NCBI GenBank assembly: GCA_904419295.1
Contig: CAJFRA010000010.1
Location: 1 to 62,808, forward strand
Direction: 5' to 3'
DNA length: 62,808 nucleotides
From: Candidatus Pseudobutyricicoccus lothianensis
GTDB lineage: Bacteria; Bacillota; Clostridia; Oscillospirales; Butyricicoccaceae
In this document: positions 8,872 to 18,151 of the stretch, piece by piece
Layout: every line of letters begins with the position of its first letter
How positions within the stretch are numbered: the first letter of the stretch is position 1
Made by a program: the position numbers and the translations under genes
The notes under the pieces: model-generated
Told to the model about the DNA's origin: nothing
The model's database searches: none
What the model saw: the letters and a program-made list of their open reading frames with translations, nothing else

Positions 8872-10407
8872 ATGAAAAAGAGAAGACGCCTTTTGGCTTT
8901 GGTGCTGGCTTTGGCGCTGTGCGCCGGCTGCCACGACACCAGCCAGGAAGGGCAGACCGAGACCAACGACCTGGGCGGCACCGGCGAGACGTGGGAGACC
9001 GCCGCCACCGTGCCGGGGCAAAAGACCGCCATTGCCCTGGCCTACAGCCCTTCGGATTCGCTGAATCCCTTTCAGGTGACCACCGAATACAACTACTATT
9101 TGATCCCCTTGGTCTATGAAGGGCTGTTTCGCATCAACGACCAGTTTCAGGCGGAAAACCTTTTGTGCGAAAGCTATTCCAACGAAGGGAACCAGTGGGA
9201 ATTCCAGATCAAGCAAGGGGTCTTGTTCCACGACGGCCAGGAGCTGACGGCACGGGACGTGGTCTACTCCATCCAGCAGGCCCAGAGCAGCACTTGTTTT
9301 GCTGTCCGCAGCCAAAACATCGCCTCCTGCACGGCCAGCGGCCGGTATACGCTGCGCATCCGGCTGAACAGCGCCGATTCCCGCCTGCCCCTGCTTTTGA
9401 CCATGCCCATCGTCCAGCGCAACACAGGGGCGGAGGACCATCCGCCGGGCACCGGCCGGTATGTGGTGGAAGATGTGGACGGCACCGTGACCCTGCGGGC
9501 CAATGAGAGCTGGCACGGCGGCCGGGTGCCCATTACGGAGATCCGCCTGTCGGCCCTGTACCAAGACAGCGAGCTTTCCTATGTGGTGGGCTCGGGGGTC
9601 ATCGATGCGGTGTGCTTTGAAAAGCCGTTTGCCACCACGTCGCCCATCCGCGGCACTTTTGATGTGAGCACGTTCCCCACCACGGATCTCCACTACCTGG
9701 GGGTCAATAAAAACAACCGCTACCTGCAAGACCCGCTGGTGCGCCAGGCCATCTCGGCCGCCCTGGACCGGGAACTTTTGGTGCAAAAGGCCTTTTCCGG
9801 CTATGCGGATGCCACGCTGCTGCCTGTGAACCCGGTGTTTGCCGACTACGGCATCACTGCCGCGGACCCGGACGCGTTGCTGCGCCAGGCGGGCTGCACG
9901 GATACCGACGGCGACGGCATTTACAATTACACCGACGGCACCAACATCGTCCTGAATCTGTTGGTGCCCCAGGAAGATGAGATGAAACAGCAGGCGGCCA
10001 GCATCGTGGCCCAGTCGCTGCTGGGCAGCGGCATCCAGGTGCAGGTGCAGGCCCTGCCCGCCGAGCAGTTCCAGCAGGAGGTGGCAGCCGACCGGTTTGA
10101 CCTGTTTTATGGCGAGACGCGGATGGATGACGCCTTTGACCTGTCGGAAATGGTGTTTTCCGGCGGCAGCCTGTGCTATGGCGGCGGCGACGAGCAGGTG
10201 GCCCAGGCCATGACAAACGTGAAAAACGCCGCCCAGGACCAGGTGGATGCCGCCCGGGAGCAGCTGTACCAGGTGTTCAGCCAGCAGATGCCCATCATTC
10301 CCATGGCCTATGGCCGGGGCTGCGTGGTCACAGGCAAGGATGTGATGAACCCGGTGCAGGCCGCCAGCCGGGACCCCTATTACAACATTCACGAGTGGGC
10401 TTCGTAG
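8872..10407 (+). CDS. Peptide/oligopeptide ABC transporter substrate-binding lipoprotein (SBP family 5)
   Basis: 511 residues. A lipoprotein signal peptide MKKRRRLLALVLALALCAGC ends at a lipobox with the acylated Cys at residue 20. The body is a family-5 solute-binding protein: LAYSPSDSLNPF, then YEGLFRINDQF, ELTARDVVYSIQQA, and later HYLGVNKNNRYLQDPLVRQAISAA. It should sit on the outer face of the membrane and deliver peptides to a permease. No permease or ATPase gene is nearby, so it either uses a transporter encoded elsewhere or has a sensing role. The gene is 4 bases after pgeF. Confidence 0.93.
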   Translation: MKKRRRLLALVLALALCAGCHDTSQEGQTETNDLGGTGETWETAATVPGQKTAIALAYSPSDSLNPFQVTTEYNYYLIPLVYEGLFRINDQFQAENLLCESYSNEGNQWEFQIKQGVLFHDGQELTARDVVYSIQQAQSSTCFAVRSQNIASCTASGRYTLRIRLNSADSRLPLLLTMPIVQRNTGAEDHPPGTGRYVVEDVDGTVTLRANESWHGGRVPITEIRLSALYQDSELSYVVGSGVIDAVCFEKPFATTSPIRGTFDVSTFPTTDLHYLGVNKNNRYLQDPLVRQAISAALDRELLVQKAFSGYADATLLPVNPVFADYGITAADPDALLRQAGCTDTDGDGIYNYTDGTNIVLNLLVPQEDEMKQQAASIVAQSLLGSGIQVQVQALPAEQFQQEVAADRFDLFYGETRMDDAFDLSEMVFSGGSLCYGGGDEQVAQAMTNVKNAAQDQVDAAREQLYQVFSQQMPIIPMAYGRGCVVTGKDVMNPVQAASRDPYYNIHEWAS

Positions 10408-10423
10408 CGGACAAAATACTGCG

Positions 10424-10451
10424 TGCATTTTCGGGCCCGATGTGATACAAT
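10424..10451 (+). promoter_or_regulatory. Possible promoter of yloU-fakA
   Basis: TGCATT (10424-10429) and TACAAT (10446-10451) lie 16 bases apart in the 158-base gap before the YloU gene. The -35 match is poor. Confidence 0.35.
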
Positions 10452-10565
10452 AGGCCAAGAATATACCCTGCTTGCCGGCAGGGCCGTGGGCGGAGAAAAA
10501 GAGCGGCAACGGATCAAATTTCCCAGTTAAATATTTGTATGCAGCGGAACAGGGGGTTCAATACA

Positions 10566-10913
10566 GTGAAAATCATGACGGAATATGGAACCGTGACGCT
10601 GGACGCCGATGTGATCGCATCCATTGCAGGCGCCGCGGCGACCAACTGTTTTGGCGTCAAAGGCATGACCCACACGTCGGTCAAAGATGGCATCGTGTAC
10701 CTGCTCAAGCGCGAGGCCATGACAAAAGGCGTCAAAGTGACGGAAAAGGAAGATAAGATCGACCTGGAACTGCACATCGCTGTGGATCACGGCATCAACA
10801 TCGGCGCTGTGTGCAAATCCATCATCAGCGAAGTGCGCTACAACGTGGAGCGGCTGGCTGGCGTTCCGGTGGAGAACATCGACGTGTGCGTCGATTCCAT
10901 CCGAGTCGATTGA
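10566..10913 (+). CDS. yloU: Asp23/Gls24 family protein (YloU-like)
   Basis: 115 residues from a GTG start. The Gls24 pattern is clear: ITxYGxVTLDADVIASIAGAAATNCFGVKGM, a central DKIDLELHIAVDHGINI strand pair, and VERLAGVPVENIDVCVDSIRV at the end. The family is found with FakA and is associated with the cell envelope and membrane. AGGGGG lies 9 bases before the GTG at 10566; an ATG at 10539 has no ribosome binding site. The gene is followed after 16 bases by fakA, the usual pairing. Confidence 0.9.
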   Translation: MKIMTEYGTVTLDADVIASIAGAAATNCFGVKGMTHTSVKDGIVYLLKREAMTKGVKVTEKEDKIDLELHIAVDHGINIGAVCKSIISEVRYNVERLAGVPVENIDVCVDSIRVD

Positions 10914-10929
10914 CAGGAGGCGTAGTAAT

Positions 10930-12582
<1,653 letters not shown>

Positions 12583-12614
12583 AACAACGCCGGGCAACTA
12601 AAAAACACACCGGT

Positions 12615-12643
12615 AGGCGGGGCATTTGCCCCGCCTGTTTTTG
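12615..12643 (+). terminator. Rho-independent terminator after fakA
   Basis: A 9-bp stem AGGCGGGGC / GCCCCGCCT with an ATTT loop runs into GTTTTT. It lies about 30 bases past the fakA stop. Confidence 0.85.
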
Positions 12644-12714
12644 ACAAAGGGCGAGAAAATCGAGGAGGCGGGGAGCTCGGGCGGACGAGGGGAAATAGTG
12701 GATCATCTTCTGAG

Positions 12715-12761
12715 AAAAACACGCGTACCGGATGATGGGAAAGAACCATCCGGTACGCGTG
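12715..12761 (-). terminator. Rho-independent terminator of the AT-rich membrane protein gene
   Basis: A perfect 15-bp stem (CACGCGTACCGGATG and its complement) with a 12-nt loop is followed on the minus strand by TTTTT. It begins 6 bases past the stop at 12768, so it terminates that gene. Confidence 0.85.
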
Positions 12762-12767
12762 ATATCG

Positions 12768-13424
12768 CTATTTTTTACCTATCTTATGGTCATGGATGCC
12801 GAAAGAAAAGGACACAATAGAGAAAACGAAATACCAGTTCCAAGAGTCAAATCCGCTGATGGGATAATAGAAACTGGGGGGAGACGAAAACAAATTGCAG
12901 CACCAGGCCAATCCCGCGGAAAGAAAGAAAAAAATGGCGGACGACTTATGCTGTTGCTTCCACAAGGAGACATCACATACAGGGGAAAACGAAACATCAT
13001 TTGCTGGAAGATCGTCGATGGGGGGATTTTGAAAAAGGATGATCTGCTTGCTGCATTGGGAGAAGCCGATCAAGCTCCATATGGAAATCAGCGAATTGGA
13101 TAAAATTTGATAGGGGGATGGGATCCCACCCACACGGGGATAAGCGATCAGAAACACACAGAGGCATACAGTCAAACACAAAAGAAAAAATTGAAGAAAG
13201 AGCCATATTTTGTGCTGCAATTTCCAAATAAGGGTACCGAAATAAACTAGCATGGAAAAGACCGGCAATAAAAATACACCGACGCGCAACCGCAGAAGGA
13301 TCCCTCCGATATCCGCATTGAAAAAGTTAGACAGCTGAAAATTGACGTAACTCATAGTGAGGAACCCGAAGAGCAGGGTCGCATAGAAAAAGATGGCGCG
13401 CAATTGCGGGGCTTTATTCTCCAT
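12768..13424 (-). CDS. Multi-pass membrane protein, unknown function, AT-rich
   Basis: 218 residues with about six hydrophobic segments (near 10-25, 45-65, 73-98, 107-125, 157-175 and 190-208). No family is recognised. The gene is clearly richer in A and T than its neighbours and uses many TTT, ATT and AAA codons, which suggests recent acquisition. The ATG at 13424 was chosen because GAGGT lies 10 bases upstream. An in-frame TTG at 13523 would add 33 hydrophobic residues but has no binding site. It stands alone and ends at its own strong terminator. Confidence 0.7.
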   Translation of the reverse strand: MENKAPQLRAIFFYATLLFGFLTMSYVNFQLSNFFNADIGGILLRLRVGVFLLPVFSMLVYFGTLIWKLQHKIWLFLQFFLLCLTVCLCVFLIAYPRVGGIPSPYQILSNSLISIWSLIGFSQCSKQIILFQNPPIDDLPANDVSFSPVCDVSLWKQQHKSSAIFFFLSAGLAWCCNLFSSPPSFYYPISGFDSWNWYFVFSIVSFSFGIHDHKIGKK

Positions 13425-13628
13425 GAATCTACATACCTCACTTTCATAAATTAAATGATAAAATAATGTTTCATTAAAAAATATCATAATAAGAAAGCAA
13501 AAAATAGCCAGTAGAATGGACAAAATTATAAAAATTTTGTCTGATATTCACAGATCTTCTTTCGCTTTTTATATAAGATAACGATAGAGCAGGGCGTAAA
13601 TTTCATGGCTCCAGGATGTATATCATAC

Positions 13629-13657
13629 TTGACAACTGGGCGCAAAAGGTTTACTCT
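13629..13657 (+). promoter_or_regulatory. Promoter of the T-box operon
   Basis: A consensus -35 TTGACA (13629-13634) is followed after 17 bases by TACTCT (13652-13657). RNA would start near 13664, at the foot of the T-box leader. Confidence 0.65.
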
Positions 13658-13663
13658 GTTTAA

Positions 13664-13931
13664 AAACCGATGGAAATGCGAAGAGCGGGAGGAAGAAGGC
13701 CGCCGCTGGGCTTCAGAGAGCTGCCGGCAGGTGAGAGGCAGCGGCAAGCGGCTTTTATCGTGGCCCGGGAGCAGCAAACCAAAAGGCTTCGGCCCAGTAG
13801 GGGAGACGGTGCGCCCACCGTTAGAAGGGCTGGGGCGGTGCGCCCCGTTAAGGGGGCCTTCGGGCCAACAAGAGTGGTACCGCGGAACCAGATTCCGTCT
13901 CTTGCAGTCACATGCAGGGGGCGGTTTTTTT
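13664..13931 (+). ncRNA. T-box riboswitch leader
   Basis: The T-box core AGTGGTACCGCGGA lies at 13873-13886, inside an antiterminator helix CAAGAG (13869-13874) / CTCTTG (13899-13904). The competing terminator pairs 13895-13906 with 13913-13924, partly through G-U pairs, and ends in seven T. Upstream, stem I shows the distal AGAGAGC...GCAGC hairpin. A likely specifier is ATC (isoleucine) at 13757-13759, on the 3' side of the internal loop closed by GCCGCT (13702-13707) / AGCGGC (13747-13752). The T in TGGTACC fits a tRNA with discriminator base A, which both Ile and Leu tRNAs have. The codon call is an inference. Confidence 0.9.
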
Positions 13932-13975
13932 CAATCGGTTACCCTCCCCCAAACAAAGCAATGGGAGAAAGAACA

Positions 13976-14416
13976 ATGGATTACAACAAGAAAAAAGAAC
14001 AAGACACATGGGATGAGGACGAACCGGATTGCCCGAACCGGTGGATGCTGCAAGGGTTTGTGGTGAATACCGGTTCCGATATTTCCTCTACCGCCAATGT
14101 CAGCCTGCGCTACAACGGCGATGGCATGGAGACGGTGGCTTTTGGCATGGGCCCCATCGACGCGGCTTTCCACGCCATTGAAAACCTGGTGCAGTCCGGG
14201 GCGCAGCTGGCCAGCTATACCATCCACTCCATGAGCCGGGGGGTAGACGCCCAAGGCGAAGTGATCGTCCAGCTGGAGCGGGATGGCAAGCAGATCACCG
14301 GACGGGGCATGAGCGCCGATATCATCGATGCCAGCATCAAAGCCTATTTGGATGGCGTCAACCAGTTGATCGGCGGCCAAAGCGGGGAACACACAGGGCC
14401 CTGCCACGGGAAATAG
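13976..14416 (+). CDS. Free-standing LeuA/CimA-type allosteric domain protein
   Basis: 146 residues with no catalytic TIM barrel. The sequence matches the C-terminal regulatory domain of 2-isopropylmalate or citramalate synthase (PF08502): an N-terminal strand LQGFVVNTGSDISSTANVSL, then GMGPIDAAFHAIENLV, LASYTIHSMSRGVDAQGEV, and the ending GRGMSADIIDASIKAYLDGVNQL. In full enzymes this domain binds leucine or isoleucine and inhibits catalysis. Alone it could be a regulatory subunit for a synthase encoded elsewhere, or a free ligand-binding protein. The T-box leader sits upstream. GGGAG is 9 bases before the ATG. Confidence 0.88.
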   Translation: MDYNKKKEQDTWDEDEPDCPNRWMLQGFVVNTGSDISSTANVSLRYNGDGMETVAFGMGPIDAAFHAIENLVQSGAQLASYTIHSMSRGVDAQGEVIVQLERDGKQITGRGMSADIIDASIKAYLDGVNQLIGGQSGEHTGPCHGK

Positions 14417-14531
14417 GCGCACCGGCACAATACAGAAGACCCATCGGGCCGTGCTGCAGAAAAGACCCAGCGGGAAACAGCCGCCCCATCACACCAGCCG
14501 GCGCTGCCGGCAGCGGAAGGAGAGTGTACCG

Positions 14532-15512
14532 ATGAGCAAAACACGGATCATCAGCCGCAAAGAAGCGGAACAGCTGCTGACCATGGAGGCGTGCATTGCC
14601 GCGATGGAACAGACGCTGCAAGAAGTATCGGCAGGCGCTACATCCATGCTGCAGCGCAGCATGATGCCCCAGCAAAAGGGGAATAAGTTCGCCTTGATGG
14701 CTGCGGACAACCAGCAGCAGGGGCTGTGCGGCGTCAAAGCCATTGTATTCGCCGGGCCAGAGGCAAAAAAAGCGGGCACCAGCCAGGGGATCGTGCCGCT
14801 GTTTGACAGCCGGACCGGCGCGCTGGTGGCTATTGTGGAGGCAGAGTGCATCACAGCAGTGCGCACGGCGGCCACCAGCGGCGCCGCCACAAAAGTGCTG
14901 GCTGACCCGGAGAGCCGGACTTTGGCCATTTTGGGCGCAGGGCGCATCGGCCGCTTGCACATCGACGCGGTGCGCCAAGTGCGGCCCATCCAGCGGGTGC
15001 AGATCTGGAACCGGACCCCGGCCGGGGCGGAAAGCGCCTGCCAGTGGGCGCGGCAGACCTTTGGCCTGGAGGCAGTGCCCTGTGCCACAGCCCAGCAGGC
15101 GGTGGAAGGGGCGGACATCGTCTGTACGGTCACCCAAGCCAAGGAGCCCATTTTGCAGGGCGCGTGGCTCAAGCCCGGGGCCCACATCAATGCAGTGGGC
15201 GCCTGCGCCGGCAATGCCCGGGAATTGGACAGCGCAGCCGTGTGCCGCAGCCGGATCTATCTGGACCAGCGAGAAGCCGCCCTGCGGGATGGCGGCGACT
15301 TGGCCATTCCGTTGGCCAGCGGCGAACTGGACCAGGACCGCATCATCGGCGAGGTGGGCCAAGTGATGCTGGGCCAGATCCCGGGCCGCCAGAGCGAAGA
15401 GGAGATCACGCTGTTTGAATCCGTGGGCATCGCGGTGGAAGATCTGTCTGCCGCAGCCCTGATCTACCAGCTGGCCTGCCAGCAGGGGCTGGGCGTCGAA
15501 GTGGAGATCTAA
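14532..15512 (+). CDS. Ornithine cyclodeaminase / mu-crystallin family enzyme
   Basis: 326 residues. A Rossmann site LAILGAGRIGRLHIDAV lies near residue 137. The N-terminal part has the family segments LTMEACIAAMEQTL, KGNKFALM and GVKAIVF, and the C-terminal part has DQRxAAxxDGGDLAIPL. Members include ornithine cyclodeaminase, alanine dehydrogenase and ketimine reductases, all NAD(P)-dependent. Specificity cannot be assigned. It lies 115 bases behind the LeuA-domain gene and ends at a terminator, so it is probably under the same T-box. AAGGAGAG precedes the ATG at 14532. Confidence 0.9.
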   Translation: MSKTRIISRKEAEQLLTMEACIAAMEQTLQEVSAGATSMLQRSMMPQQKGNKFALMAADNQQQGLCGVKAIVFAGPEAKKAGTSQGIVPLFDSRTGALVAIVEAECITAVRTAATSGAATKVLADPESRTLAILGAGRIGRLHIDAVRQVRPIQRVQIWNRTPAGAESACQWARQTFGLEAVPCATAQQAVEGADIVCTVTQAKEPILQGAWLKPGAHINAVGACAGNARELDSAAVCRSRIYLDQREAALRDGGDLAIPLASGELDQDRIIGEVGQVMLGQIPGRQSEEEITLFESVGIAVEDLSAAALIYQLACQQGLGVEVEI

Positions 15513-15560
15513 GCGGCATCCGGCACGAAATAGCGGGTTTTGCAGCGGCAAGACATATAA

Positions 15561-15594
15561 AAAAAGAGCGGAAGCACATGCTTTCGCTCTTTTC
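15561..15594. terminator. Bidirectional terminator
   Basis: An AAAAGAGCGGAAGC / GCTTTCGCTCTTTT stem (one mismatch) has A-runs on one side and T-runs on the other. It ends the T-box operon on the plus strand and may also stop minus-strand transcription from the GNAT gene at 15763. Positions 15595-15762 show nothing else. Confidence 0.8.
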
Positions 15595-15762
15595 ATTGCG
15601 CGGGAGAAATGCCGACAAGCGAGGGAGCCGGCATCCCCCACCGGCCCGGACCGCGCAGAAGGAAAAGGGGCAGGATGTAGGGCGGCTGCCCGGCGGAAAA
15701 AGGAAAAGATGCGCAGAGAAAGGGGATCGCTCCATCAAGCGGGGAAAAGGGCCGCACAGCGG

Positions 15763-16257
15763 TCAGAGGGTGCAGACCCAGCGCTGCTCCACCACCGGTT
15801 CCACCAGCGTTTCCGTCTTGCTGGTGCCATCGAACCGGAAGCCCTGTTTTTGATAAAAGGCCATGGCTGGGGCATTGCCTGCCAGCACCCACAAGAAGGC
15901 CGTTTGAAACCCCTGCTGCCGCAAGGCAGACCTGGCCTCCCGGAGAAGACGGCTCCCGATGGCTTGGCGCTGGAAAGCCCGCAGCACATAGAGGCCGTAA
16001 ACCTCACCTGCGTCGGCAGGGGCAGGCCCCCGAGGAGGGCCATAGCCGCAAAAGCCGACGATGGCATCTACCACAACGGCCACCCAGGTGTTTTCACAGC
16101 CTTGGGACCGGAAAAGGGCCGCACTTTTGGCCGGGCTTCTGGCGGCGAGAAAAGCGGGATGGATCAGACCGGTGTAGGTTTCCATCCAGGCTTGGTAATG
16201 AACGGAGCCAATGGCGTCCGCATCGGCCCCGGTGGCGGGCCGCAGGATCAGTTGCAT
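15763..16257 (-). CDS. GNAT family N-acetyltransferase
   Basis: 164 residues. The GNAT core is seen as VYGLYVLRAFQRQAIGSRLL (acetyl-CoA loop in Q-R-Q-A-I-G form), then ALRQQGFQTAFLWVLAGNAPAMAFYQKQGFRFDGTSK. The N-terminal ILRPATGADADAIGSVHYQAW fits the small-molecule subgroup. The substrate is unknown. AAGGAGG lies 7 bases before the ATG at 16257. It is divergent from the next GNAT gene with only 45 bases between them, so their promoters must overlap. Confidence 0.9.
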   Translation of the reverse strand: MQLILRPATGADADAIGSVHYQAWMETYTGLIHPAFLAARSPAKSAALFRSQGCENTWVAVVVDAIVGFCGYGPPRGPAPADAGEVYGLYVLRAFQRQAIGSRLLREARSALRQQGFQTAFLWVLAGNAPAMAFYQKQGFRFDGTSKTETLVEPVVEQRWVCTL

Positions 16258-16302
16258 GGGGATACCTCCTTGCAGATTTTGAAATGAAAGAGGGAAAGGC
16301 CG

Positions 16303-16707
16303 ATGGAGATTCGTTGGGCCCAGGGCCGGGACAAAGGCTGCCTGGCACAGCTGGACCGGCACATCCGCCCGGTGGAGCTGGAAACCAGCATCCGGCTGGG
16401 GCGGGTAGCAGTGGCAGAGGAAGAAGGGCAGCTCGTTGGTTGGTACCGCTACAACCTGTTTTGGGACAACACGCCCTTTTTGAACATGCTCTATTTGCTG
16501 GAAGGCCACCGGGGGCTGGGCTATGGCCGGCAGATGATGGCCCACTGGGAAGCGCAGATGAGGGCCGCAGGGTACCGGGCCGCCATGACCTCTGCCGTAG
16601 CCGCCGAAGGGACCCAGGCATTTTATGAAAAACTGGGCTACCGCCAAGTGGGGGGCTTTTGGCCCGTGGGCGAAGGTTTTGAGGTGCTGCTGGCCAAAGA
16701 GCTATGA
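16303..16707 (+). CDS. GNAT family N-acetyltransferase
   Basis: 134 residues. The acetyl-CoA loop is HRGLGYGRQMM and the C-terminal motif is EGTQAFYEKLGYRQVGGF. The short N-terminal region IRWAQGRDKGCLAQLDRHI is typical of single-domain GNATs. The substrate is unknown. It is divergently paired with the GNAT gene at 15763 but the two are not close copies of each other. Confidence 0.9.
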   Translation: MEIRWAQGRDKGCLAQLDRHIRPVELETSIRLGRVAVAEEEGQLVGWYRYNLFWDNTPFLNMLYLLEGHRGLGYGRQMMAHWEAQMRAAGYRAAMTSAVAAEGTQAFYEKLGYRQVGGFWPVGEGFEVLLAKEL

Positions 16708-16743
16708 AAAAGCGGGGAGAAGGCTTTTTCGGCCTTCTCCCCG
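16707..16743 (-). terminator. Rho-independent terminator of the M16 peptidase gene
   Basis: A 13-bp stem GCGGGGAGAAGGC / GCCTTCTCCCCGC with a short loop is followed on the minus strand by TTTTT. It lies directly past the stop at 16751 and also spans the end of the convergent GNAT gene. Confidence 0.8.
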
Positions 16744-16750
16744 CCGGGCA

Positions 16751-18007
16751 TCAACGTTCCGGTTGCAAAATGGATTCGTAGTAGGAGCTGTCGCCCACCT
16801 GACCCACCGCCGAAAAGGAGATCTGGCTGAAATCCAGCACCCGGCGGGCCAGTGCATGGACACCCTCCACCGTCACGGCATCATAGCCCTTGACGATGTC
16901 GTCGGCATCCAGCGGGCGGCCGTAGATGAACTCGCTGCGGGCGTTGGAAGTCATGCGGGAGCTGGTGCTCTCCAGCCCCATCAAAGCGCTGGCTTTCAGC
17001 TGCTCCACGGAACGGGCCACTTCTTCTGCCGTGGGCCCTTCCTCCGCGAACCGGCGCACCTCTTGGCGGATCAGCTCCAAAGCCTGCCGTTCGGTGGGCT
17101 GGCCCAGGGCTGTGTAGATGCCAAAATAGCCGGTGTCTGAATGGGTGGCGGAAAAGGAGTAAATGGTGTAGCACAGGCCGCTCTCTTCCCGCACCCGCTG
17201 GAACAGGCGGGAGGACATGCCGCCGCCCAGGATGTTGTTCATCACCAGCATGGCATACCGGTCATCGGAACCGGAGGGGATGCCGGGGAACGCCACGCAC
17301 AAGTGGTTTTGCTCGATCTCTTTCTTCTTTTGCACAAAGGCAGGGCGGTACTGGGCAGGGGGACATTCCAGCGGCCCGCCGCCTGCCATGGCGCCAAACC
17401 GCTCCGCCAGGCGGTCCAGATCCTGCTGGGTAAAACTGCCTGCAATGGAGACCAGGGTATTGGCCGGGTTGTAATGGCTGCGGCAATACTCCCCCAATGT
17501 GCTGCCGTGGATGGTCTGCAAACGCTCTTTTGTGCCCAAAATGGGCCGGCCCAGGGGGGAGCCGTCGTAAATGGCAGAGGCCAGGCGCTCTACCACCAGG
17601 TCTTCGGGGGAGTCTTCGTACATGCCGATCTCTTCCAAGATGACGCCCCGTTCCAGGTTGGTCTCCTCTTCGCCGAAGCGGGAGTGGAAAAACATGTCGC
17701 ACAAAAGCTCTGTGGCTTCAGCGATGTGAGTATCTAAGGTCTTGGTATAATAGCAGGTGTTTTCTTTTGTAGTAAAAGCGTTGACTTGCCCGCCGATGGC
17801 ATCGAAAGCCGTGGCCAGCTGGGCCGCTGTGCGGGTCTCTGTGCCCTTGAACAGCATATGCTCCAAAAAGTGGGAGATGCCGCACAGCGCCTCAGGCTCG
17901 TGGCGGGAGCCGCTTTCCACCCAGATGCCGATGGAGCAGGAGCGCACAGAGGGCACCTGTTCCGACAGGATGCGCACGCCGTTTGGCAGTACGGTTTTTT
18001 GTATCAT
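16751..18007 (-). CDS. M16 family zinc metallopeptidase
   Basis: 418 residues. The inverted zinc motif HFLEH (HxxEH) is near residue 50, with the distal Glu in NLERGVILEEIGMYEDSPED near 125. The C-terminal half is the inactive partner domain ending in VTVEGVHALARRVL. Such proteins degrade peptides, often in the cytosol. The gene is usually near pnp in Firmicutes, as here. The ATG at 18007 has GAGGTG 9 bases upstream. An upstream in-frame start would run through the pnp terminator and was rejected. Confidence 0.93.
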   Translation of the reverse strand: MIQKTVLPNGVRILSEQVPSVRSCSIGIWVESGSRHEPEALCGISHFLEHMLFKGTETRTAAQLATAFDAIGGQVNAFTTKENTCYYTKTLDTHIAEATELLCDMFFHSRFGEEETNLERGVILEEIGMYEDSPEDLVVERLASAIYDGSPLGRPILGTKERLQTIHGSTLGEYCRSHYNPANTLVSIAGSFTQQDLDRLAERFGAMAGGGPLECPPAQYRPAFVQKKKEIEQNHLCVAFPGIPSGSDDRYAMLVMNNILGGGMSSRLFQRVREESGLCYTIYSFSATHSDTGYFGIYTALGQPTERQALELIRQEVRRFAEEGPTAEEVARSVEQLKASALMGLESTSSRMTSNARSEFIYGRPLDADDIVKGYDAVTVEGVHALARRVLDFSQISFSAVGQVGDSSYYESILQPER

Positions 18008-18069
18008 GGTTTGTGACACCTCGTTCCTTTCGTCCTTTGTTTCATCCCAGCCGCCCAGCGGCGGCACGA

Positions 18070-18107
18070 GAAAAGAAAGGCGGGACGGGTCTTTACCCGC
18101 CCCGCCT
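18070..18107 (-). terminator. Rho-independent terminator of pnp
   Basis: An AGGCGGG-CGGGT / ACCCG-CCCGCCT stem (one internal mismatch) is followed on the minus strand by TTCTTTTC. It lies between pnp and the M16 peptidase gene. Confidence 0.75.
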
Positions 18108-18151
18108 GTTGGGTCGATCTCACAGCCGGGAGAGACCCCGGCCAAGAAAGT

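Noticed and set aside
18008-18145. N-terminal extension of the M16 peptidase
   Set aside because: It would read through the pnp terminator. GAGGTG marks the ATG at 18007.
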